A DNA stretch of 7,300 nucleotides, from positions 1-7,300 of the forward strand of contig CAMLNK010000186.1 in assembly GCA_946481035.1 (NCBI GenBank), read 5' to 3'. Positions 1-5,180 of this stretch are shown here, piece after piece. Source of the stretch: an uncultured Dyadobacter sp. (GTDB lineage Bacteria > Bacteroidota > Bacteroidia > Cytophagales > Spirosomataceae). The translations under genes and the position numbers were made by a program. The number at the start of each line of letters is the position of its first letter. The first letter of the stretch is position 1. The notes under the pieces were generated by a model. That model worked only from the letters and a program-made list of their open reading frames with translations, did no database searches and was not told the origin of the DNA.

Positions 1-448
1 CCCATTTAGCCGCATTCTGCCGGATCAGTTTCATGCCCTGCATAGCGTCCATCAACGGTACTTCATGCTGGTGCGCCATCGCTTTTTCGTTGGGTAAGCG
101 ATATTTGAGTACAAAGGCCGAAATGCCGCGCTCGTTGAACCATTTGGCAAAATCACTGCCTTCGTGCGAAGCAGCCAGTATGCCATAACCGCCGCCCGGG
201 CAGATCATTACCGCAGCCCCTGTTGCTTTGTCCTTCGGCGCAATGTAGGCCGCGAGGGTTGGAACGGTTACGCCGCTGATCCGCAGGATTCCCTGGGCAT
301 CGGTTACCGACTTTTCTTCCACCTCACTCTTTTTGAAATTAGGGATTTTGCCTTCGGGCCAAAGACTAATGGTTTCTGTTTGTGCCATAGATGGGACTGA
401 TAACGCGAGCAGGCTCAAAACGGTAAGGATACGTGCTGTTTTTTTCAT
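1..448 (-). CDS. Secreted alpha/beta-hydrolase, esterase-like (5' part, cut by window edge)
   Basis: Only the first 149 codons are visible; the gene continues past base 1. Residues 1-23 form a Sec signal peptide (MKKTAR start, hydrophobic LTVLSLLALSV core, likely cleavage after SMAQ), so the product should be periplasmic or exported. The mature part opens with an LWPEG motif. At residues 84-88 it has PGGGY, followed by SHEGSDFAKWF and then FVLKYRLP (112-119). This is the oxyanion-loop region of the alpha/beta-hydrolases often annotated as acetylxylan esterase or xylanase-B-like esterase in Bacteroidota. The expected serine nucleophile (GxSxG type) and the Asp/His of the triad would lie beyond the edge, so activity cannot be judged. 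The start at 448 is supported by an AGGAG five bases upstream. The gene begins 50 bp after the exosortase stop, so it could be read from the same transcript. Substrate deacetylation of plant or cell-wall glycans is inferred from the family only. Confidence 0.85.
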   Translation of the reverse strand, partial: MKKTARILTVLSLLALSVPSMAQTETISLWPEGKIPNFKKSEVEEKSVTDAQGILRISGVTVPTLAAYIAPKDKATGAAVMICPGGGYGILAASHEGSDFAKWFNERGISAFVLKYRLPNEKAMAHQHEVPLMDAMQGMKLIRQNAAKW

Positions 449-453
449 TGAAT

Positions 454-458
454 CTCCT
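454..458 (-). promoter_or_regulatory. Shine-Dalgarno sequence of the esterase gene
   Basis: The minus strand reads AGGAG followed by ATTCA and then ATG at 448, which is a clear ribosome binding site with 5-nt spacing. It fixes the start codon. It stands out because I could not find an equivalent site before the other four starts in the window, as is common in Bacteroidota. Confidence 0.7.
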
Positions 459-498
459 GACTTTTCCTCAAAAAGACGCGTTTTGAGACAATATACCC

Positions 499-1803
499 TC
501 AAATAGCCGGTAACCATCGTTTTACTTCCACGTCGAGCCGGGTGGGATCGTCTGCCGTCACATTAACGAGCTGGAAATGGCTGTTTTCGGTGAGGCTTTT
601 CCAGCGCCAGTCGAGCTGGCTGATTGTCGCAGTTCGCCCGTCGGAAAGCCACCAGGCCGTAAGCAATTCATCGTTCCCCTTTTTCAGACTGCCCACGTAA
701 ACGACGGTACCCGCGACGTGCTTTTTTGAAATGCGGCTCAAATGGTAACCGGAGCCCGTCCAGCACGTAACCGGGCTGTGTTCCGAAGAGTAGAATGCGG
801 GGATGGGCTTAATGTAAACAAGTGCGTGCCCGTTTCTGAACTGGGCGACGCCACTTTGGAGCTGTTGCATTGCGTACCCTTCGGGGACCACAGCTTGCGT
901 ACCTTTTGCTGATCGGATATTGATGGCCGGTTTTTGTAAACAAATGAATGCGCAGGCAGCGAGCAATAGTAAGTGCCCTGGTACCAGGAGCTGTGAGTGG
1001 TTTTTGGCCGGTATTTTCTGTGTAATGATTGTTTTGCCAAAACGGCGGTACGCATACCGAACGATGAATATCAGCGGGGCTGCGACATAAATTATCAGGC
1101 ACGCGATGCCGGCGAAGTCGTGCAGGGCGTTGTCGGGCGCGATGCGCAATAGTACGAGCATGATGATGCGCATGAGGTTTCCGATGGTGTTTAATGCAAA
1201 TGCGAGCAGTATCAAAATTATCTGATAGCCCAAAGGCAGCGTTTTCTGACATTGCAATCGGAAATGCACAATGAGGAAGATCGCTGCCAGCAGCGCAAAA
1301 CCGGTCATTTGGAGACCCATACAGGCAGGTTCGACTGAAAATTCGGCGCCGTTGAGCAGAATGCTGTTGCCTTCGATCGTGACGGGCAGCCCGGCAGCTT
1401 GCAGGAACAACCCGGCGCAGGCGGATATTTGCAGGCGGATCGGGAAGGTGAAAACTTCGGAAACGTACCTGAATATGGGAGAAATGATCAGCAATACCAG
1501 GAAAAAGTACCTGTTGAGTCTTCCGAAGAGGTTTTCTGTCGCGAACAGCAATGCAAAAACCAGCAGCAAAAATCGCCATGAAAGTTCTTGTCCGAAACAG
1601 CAGATCAGAATCAAAATGGCAACCACCGGTGCAAGTCGCCACGACTTTTCGCCCGGAGGAAAACCGCGCAGCAGCATAGGAATAAGCACTACGCCCATCC
1701 AGAATGTGGCATCGGCATTGATATAGCCCTGAACAAAGAAAATTCCCGAAATGCCCAGGTAGGCCGCCGGAAAAGCGGCCCGGACAAGGTTTCTAGTGAA
1801 CAT
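499..1803 (-). CDS. xrtN: Exosortase, XrtN type, with fused EpsI-like C-terminal domain
   Basis: This is a predicted polytopic inner-membrane transpeptidase/protease that cuts a C-terminal PEP-CTERM-like signal; numbering is for a 434-residue product starting at 1803. Residues about 10-255 are a chain of hydrophobic helices. The three residues expected of exosortases are present in order: C161 in EPACMGLQ, R212 in NLMRIIML and H228 in LHDFAG, each at a membrane helix edge. A further helix at about 272-289 leads to a soluble C-terminal domain (about 300-434) containing HSPVTCWTGSGY (342-353). This resembles the conserved HSPxxCxPGxGW segment of EpsI (DUF3485), a partner often found next to or fused to exosortases. 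The XrtN label rests on the neighbour: a VIT-domain protein with its own sorting signal directly upstream, overlapping by 11 bp (ATG within the substrate's final codons). The frame is also open to an ATG at 1863, giving 20 more residues (MNGCSLSC...). I prefer 1803 because that extension is polar, uncharacteristic and lies wholly inside the upstream gene. The exosortase assignment is firm; the XrtN subtype is likely. Confidence 0.88.
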   Translation of the reverse strand: MFTRNLVRAAFPAAYLGISGIFFVQGYINADATFWMGVVLIPMLLRGFPPGEKSWRLAPVVAILILICCFGQELSWRFLLLVFALLFATENLFGRLNRYFFLVLLIISPIFRYVSEVFTFPIRLQISACAGLFLQAAGLPVTIEGNSILLNGAEFSVEPACMGLQMTGFALLAAIFLIVHFRLQCQKTLPLGYQIILILLAFALNTIGNLMRIIMLVLLRIAPDNALHDFAGIACLIIYVAAPLIFIVRYAYRRFGKTIITQKIPAKNHSQLLVPGHLLLLAACAFICLQKPAINIRSAKGTQAVVPEGYAMQQLQSGVAQFRNGHALVYIKPIPAFYSSEHSPVTCWTGSGYHLSRISKKHVAGTVVYVGSLKKGNDELLTAWWLSDGRTATISQLDWRWKSLTENSHFQLVNVTADDPTRLDVEVKRWLPAI

Positions 1804-4339
1804 AATGGCGGAATGTAAAATAGCCGGCGAGCGTGCAGAACAGGATAATGAGCAGCCATTCATGCGGCTCTGGCACAGCTCCCGCCGTTTTCAAGGTTGC
1901 ATTGCCGAGGCTGTTCTTGCTTTTCCGGATGTCGAAGCGGTCATAATCTTCGCGGGTTTCAAGCACCACCATGCTGGAAACGGGTGTTACAATATGTGCC
2001 ATTTCGGCCTCTGCGATCAGTCTTGCATTCGAAATAGAGTCCGTCTGGAAGGCATGGTTGAGAAAGCGGCCGCCTACCTGTTTCATAATGTGGTTGTAGG
2101 CAAAAAGCCTGAGCAAATGGTCGGGCGCGTGGCCGGAAGGCGCTCCTTCGGTTTCACGGATCTGGATATCAGCCCTTTCGATGCTGATAATCGACGGGTC
2201 CGTTTCGGGGTCGGAAGGGAACTGGTTTCGCGAAATCATTTCCTGCAATGCCTTCCAGTCGGTTTTTTCCGCGCGTATGATGCTGAGCTCATTCAGTGAT
2301 TGAATATAGGAAGATACGTCGTCGCCAATCGTGAAGGTACGCAAGCCCTGTGGCGCATGGCTGCTGAGCGTTTTCGAAAATGGCGCATTCGCAAGGTCAC
2401 GAAGCGTCGGCGATACTGCCGTCGACTTGGTAATCAATAATGCGTTTGCAGGATCAGGAATGTATTGCACTGGGAAAAGGGAGAAATTGAATGCGGACAA
2501 TGCTTTAAACTGCTCGTCCTTATTCGCTTCGGTAAGCCTGATCAACCGCTCGTTCGCCACGAATACCGGGCGGTTTCTGACAACCGGCCACAATGCGTCG
2601 AGTTCGCGTTGGGTCCACGCCTGGTTGATGTCGAGGTAATAGGCCTTTGCATTAAAATTTTCAAGTGTTTTATGAAGTGGCTCCACCGTGTAGGTCTTCC
2701 CGCCAAATGCGAAGCTTTCCTCAGTGACGGGCGAGCGTTTAAAGCCGGCATGCCAGGCCGACTGGTAGGTGCCCTGATGAAGGATAATGCCCGGGGATAC
2801 GCTGGTGGGCTCGAACGAAAGATGCGGAGCCTGCATTTCCTTCGGAAAGTCAAGCCGGATGGTTTCGGTAGCTTTTTCGGCTCCCGGGCCTTTGAACCAG
2901 ATGTTTTCATAAACCAGCTGTGCCCCGTCGGCTTTCAGCGGGGTGGTTATGCCGAGCTTAAACTTCCGGTTTTCCTCTGCTGTACAGGGGAATACTTTCA
3001 CTTTTACCATATTTCCCTCCTGCCAATGTACCACGGAAGGATCGCGTGATTCCACGCCGACGATCGTTTTGTAAGCCGAATCGGCCTTGGCTTGTGTCGT
3101 CAGCAGCCCTTTTTCTTCAATGCCATTGATCCACAATGAAAGCGAGCTCACCACTGAGCCTTCGGGGAGAAAGAATGTATAAAGCGCCTCCTCCTGCCAG
3201 CGCGGTGAGCCGGAATGATTGGCAATACTGATGGTTTTTTCCGTGTAGGCGATCCGTATGTGTGGGTAAATGCGCGCCTGCGTGAGCACGTTGGCCGTGC
3301 GCAAGTCGCTGCCCGACCACAGCCTTTCCTGGGTTTCGTGGTGGGAGTCGTAAAGCACATTCAGAATGCTGATCTGCTCTGCGTCCGCTAAGTTGAGTTT
3401 CTGGGTGAAGAAAGAGGCGATCAGAACGAGTGGGTCATGTCTCACGATAATGTCGGTACTGCTGCGTGCGGAGAAGATGCCGCCGGTCTGGGCGAGCTGA
3501 TACACTTTTTTGCCCATGAGTACCCTGCGCGTGATCCAATCATCCTGTACCTGGCGGGCAAGCACCACCCACTCGGGCAAATCGTCGTTTGGGCGCGTAG
3601 CAATGCTATTGGCCTGATATTGCATAGCCATAGTGATCCGGTGCCACTTCACCGAGAAATAAACCGTAATCGCAATTGGGATAACAATGCCGGCCAGTAT
3701 TGCCGGTTTGAACTCGTGCCACCGATGACTGAGCAAGCGGAGGTATGTAGTAGAGAGTAGCAACGGCACAAAACTGTGTGCCGATATTCCCAGCAGGAGC
3801 AGCCCCGGAATACTCAGCAGGTAATAAGGAATGAGATAGAGTGCATAGTAAATCCAAAGCACGGCCGAGCAACCAATCAGGGCAAACAGAATGGATCTGA
3901 GCGAAGGCGGCAGATATTCCTCCCAGGTGAATGCGATGGCCGAAACCCCGGCGATGACAATGGCAAACATCAGCCACGGCGCCGACGGATTGAATACCGG
4001 TAACTCGCGATTCAGCGCAAAGCAGCTGACGAGCCATACGTATCCCAGGAGCAGGCGATGGTGCAGATATTCCGAGCGTTGCTTTTTCCAGAACGCGCGC
4101 AATTTTCCGGCATTCAACAGCCAGACCGTATAAATCGCCGCCAGGAGCCATGGAATGACAAAGGCTGCGTCCGCCAGAGATTTCGTAACCATCCAATAGA
4201 AAATGGAAAAGCTGAATAACAGGCAACCCAGCCCAACTTTGTAGTCGAAATCAAAACGGGGGGTACTTTCAATGTCAGAACCGGTTGTTTCGGGTAGATT
4301 CGGTTCCTGCGGATCATGTACTGTAAATTGTTCCATCAT
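1793..4339 (-). CDS. XrtN-system VIT domain protein with C-terminal sorting signal
   Basis: This 848-residue membrane protein is the probable dedicated substrate of the adjacent exosortase. A polar, acidic N-terminus (1-33) precedes about seven helices (near 35-52, 56-76, 95-109, 121-138, 149-170, 172-200, 213-231). The basic loops KLRAFWKKQR (79-88) and RLLSHRWHEFK (201-211) fall on the cytoplasmic side if the N-terminus is inside. This puts residues 232-827 in the periplasm. A VIT (vault/inter-alpha-trypsin) domain spans about 355-480, with PRWQEEALYTFFLPEG, a WINGIEEKG segment and YENIWFKGP. A VWA-like region follows (about 564-690, YYLDINQAW at 567-575), and then VTPVSSMVVLE (784-794), a motif that usually follows VWA in VIT-VWA proteins. 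The C-terminus is AVPEPHEW, a hydrophobic helix and RHYVH, which is PEP-CTERM architecture. The start is one of two adjacent ATGs (4339 or 4336); no Shine-Dalgarno is seen. It is the first gene of the pair and overlaps xrtN at its 3' end. The biological role of this family is unknown to me. Confidence 0.85.
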   Translation of the reverse strand: MMEQFTVHDPQEPNLPETTGSDIESTPRFDFDYKVGLGCLLFSFSIFYWMVTKSLADAAFVIPWLLAAIYTVWLLNAGKLRAFWKKQRSEYLHHRLLLGYVWLVSCFALNRELPVFNPSAPWLMFAIVIAGVSAIAFTWEEYLPPSLRSILFALIGCSAVLWIYYALYLIPYYLLSIPGLLLLGISAHSFVPLLLSTTYLRLLSHRWHEFKPAILAGIVIPIAITVYFSVKWHRITMAMQYQANSIATRPNDDLPEWVVLARQVQDDWITRRVLMGKKVYQLAQTGGIFSARSSTDIIVRHDPLVLIASFFTQKLNLADAEQISILNVLYDSHHETQERLWSGSDLRTANVLTQARIYPHIRIAYTEKTISIANHSGSPRWQEEALYTFFLPEGSVVSSLSLWINGIEEKGLLTTQAKADSAYKTIVGVESRDPSVVHWQEGNMVKVKVFPCTAEENRKFKLGITTPLKADGAQLVYENIWFKGPGAEKATETIRLDFPKEMQAPHLSFEPTSVSPGIILHQGTYQSAWHAGFKRSPVTEESFAFGGKTYTVEPLHKTLENFNAKAYYLDINQAWTQRELDALWPVVRNRPVFVANERLIRLTEANKDEQFKALSAFNFSLFPVQYIPDPANALLITKSTAVSPTLRDLANAPFSKTLSSHAPQGLRTFTIGDDVSSYIQSLNELSIIRAEKTDWKALQEMISRNQFPSDPETDPSIISIERADIQIRETEGAPSGHAPDHLLRLFAYNHIMKQVGGRFLNHAFQTDSISNARLIAEAEMAHIVTPVSSMVVLETREDYDRFDIRKSKNSLGNATLKTAGAVPEPHEWLLIILFCTLAGYFTFRHYVH
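1796..1879 (-). other. PEP-CTERM-like sorting signal of the VIT protein
   Basis: These bases encode the last 28 residues (821-848): a VPEP motif at 822-825, then HEW, a hydrophobic helix of about 15 residues (LLIILFCTLAGYFTF), and a five-residue tail RHYVH. Motif, helix and short positively charged end are the three parts expected of an exosortase recognition signal. Cleavage at or next to the PEP motif is the known behaviour of such signals and is inferred here. The tail carries one Arg plus two His rather than an Arg-rich cluster. The first codons of xrtN (ATG at 1803) lie within this stretch in another frame. Confidence 0.8.
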
Positions 4340-4465
4340 GTCGATATTTAAAAGTACTTTTCATTTCAAAGTAAAATTACAAAATCGATATAACCAACAT
4401 TTGTTGCTCCATTAACTTACGATTGTTGAAAATCGGTTATTTAACGGTGTATTGCGAGACCGGTT
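4340..4465 (-). promoter_or_regulatory. Intergenic region with a possible promoter for the VIT-xrtN pair
   Basis: This 126-bp A+T-rich gap upstream of the VIT gene has no ORF of note. On the minus strand, TTACTTTG (4374-4367) matches the Bacteroidota -7 consensus TAnnTTTG at seven of eight positions. A TTG at 4397-4395 lies 20 bases upstream, where a -33 element would be. This would place a transcription start near 4360 and give a leader of about 20 nt with no Shine-Dalgarno. No terminator with a U-run is visible after the upstream 195-residue gene, so read-through from it is also possible. In A+T-rich DNA such a match can occur by chance. Confidence 0.35.
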
Positions 4466-5053
4466 TCAGGGTTTGGGCGGATTGATCATGATATGCGCAC
4501 GGTGCGTGCCCGGGTCCATAATCCACGGCATGCCCGGTACGTCCGGTTTCAATGGTAGCCCGGTGCTTTCGGCAGTCGCAAAGGGAATGTAGACAACATA
4601 GCGCAGGTAACCGTTTTTGAGTGAGCCGGTTGCGGCGTCATAGTTATCCTTCGAGCCGGACAAAACGTATAGGGTAGATGATTGCTTCGGCATTTTCAGT
4701 TTGCCTTCCTTCACTTCCTTTTCGCGGATATCAAAAATCTCTTTCTGGTTCTTACCCTCTTTGGCCAGCACACGGCCCCGCTCCATAAACGCGTCCAGTT
4801 CGGCGAGGTAGCACGAAACGCTGATGTCCTCCTTTTTCGGGTCGTCGGCCAGACAAACGAAGTCGTTACTGCCCTCGCGCAGGATTTTGAATGTACCATC
4901 GGCAGCATAGCCGTACACTTTTGCACCCGCCTGCTTGTCCGACGGTGCGGCCATTACGGCAGTCTTGATCTGCACGTCGGCGGGAAGGATATTCTGGGCT
5001 GAAATCTCAGCGGCGACACAAAGTGCCAGGCAGGAAAAAAAAGTCTTTTTCAT
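4466..5053 (-). CDS. Secreted protein of unknown function (195 residues)
   Basis: I do not recognise this family. Residues 1-20 are a clear Sec signal peptide (MKKTFFSCLALCVAAEISAQ, cleavage after SAQ), so the mature product of about 175 residues should be periplasmic or exported. There is no lipobox at the cleavage site. The mature part is soluble and mixed alpha/beta in appearance. It has two cysteines, C67 and C81 (FVCLADD and VSCYLAEL), that could form a disulfide; a charged, probably helical middle (about 83-120, rich in Lys and Glu); and a Pro-rich C-terminal segment with MPWIMDPGTHRAHIMI at 175-190. That segment looks like a conserved block, and its two His residues could be functional. 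The start at 5053 is the only ATG before the signal peptide; no Shine-Dalgarno is visible. It is transcribed away from the propeller gene and towards the VIT-xrtN pair, 126 bp ahead of it. Nothing in the sequence proves a link to sorting. Confidence 0.75.
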   Translation of the reverse strand: MKKTFFSCLALCVAAEISAQNILPADVQIKTAVMAAPSDKQAGAKVYGYAADGTFKILREGSNDFVCLADDPKKEDISVSCYLAELDAFMERGRVLAKEGKNQKEIFDIREKEVKEGKLKMPKQSSTLYVLSGSKDNYDAATGSLKNGYLRYVVYIPFATAESTGLPLKPDVPGMPWIMDPGTHRAHIMINPPKP

Positions 5054-5180
5054 GATAGTAAATATAAGTAGGTGGCCTCTTATACACGTAATTAAAATTA
5101 TTATTGTAAAAATGACACGTATCGGCGTTGGGTCAGGCTAATGCTTTCTGATTCAAGGCCAAAAAGCGCTCGATTTACCT
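5054..5180. promoter_or_regulatory. Divergent promoter region
   Basis: These 127 bp separate two genes transcribed in opposite directions, so promoters for both must lie here or overlap the gene starts. The centre (5081-5113) is strongly A+T rich. On the minus strand, TATATTTA (5066-5059) is a weak -7-like match, but it would make the small secreted gene almost leaderless. On the plus strand I found no convincing -7/-33 pair and no Shine-Dalgarno before 5181. The region also holds the ACACGTA repeat pair described separately. Confidence 0.5.
5084..5121. repeat. Pair of ACACGTA direct repeats in the divergent promoter region
   Basis: ACACGTA occurs at 5084-5090 and again at 5115-5121, in the same orientation. 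The repeats start 31 bp apart, close to three helical turns, with an A+T-rich spacer. The two copies are exact over seven bases. A role as paired regulator sites for one or both divergent genes is conjecture; seven-base repeats also occur by chance. Confidence 0.3.

Noticed and set aside
467..487. Inverted repeat CTCAAAA / TTTTGAG with a 7-nt loop between xrtN and the esterase gene
   Set aside because: The stem is only 7 bp with three G-C pairs, and no U-run follows on either strand, so it is not a credible intrinsic terminator.
809..1642. Open frame of 277 codons on the minus strand inside xrtN in another frame
   Set aside because: The translation is rich in Arg, His and Cys with no domain. 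The alternative frame carries the exosortase triad and the EpsI-like motif.
1271..1726. Open frame of 151 codons on the plus strand opposite xrtN
   Set aside because: It is antisense to conserved exosortase helices including the catalytic Cys region, and the translation has no coherent hydrophobic or domain pattern.
1796..2299. Open frame of 167 codons on the plus strand opposite the end of the VIT gene
   Set aside because: It lies wholly antisense to a gene with clear domains. Its translation is low-complexity and Cys/His-rich without a recognisable motif, so it is a shadow of the real frame.
2465..3049. Open frame of 194 codons on the plus strand opposite the VIT domain
   Set aside because: It is antisense to the VIT domain code, with no family features and no start signal.
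4420..4435. Small hairpin CGATT / AATCG after the 195-residue gene
   Set aside because: A 5-bp stem without a following T-run is too weak to call a terminator.
5141..5143. Upstream ATG as an alternative start of the propeller gene
   Set aside because: It is in a different frame, and the correct frame has a stop at 5139, so 5181 is the first in-frame ATG.
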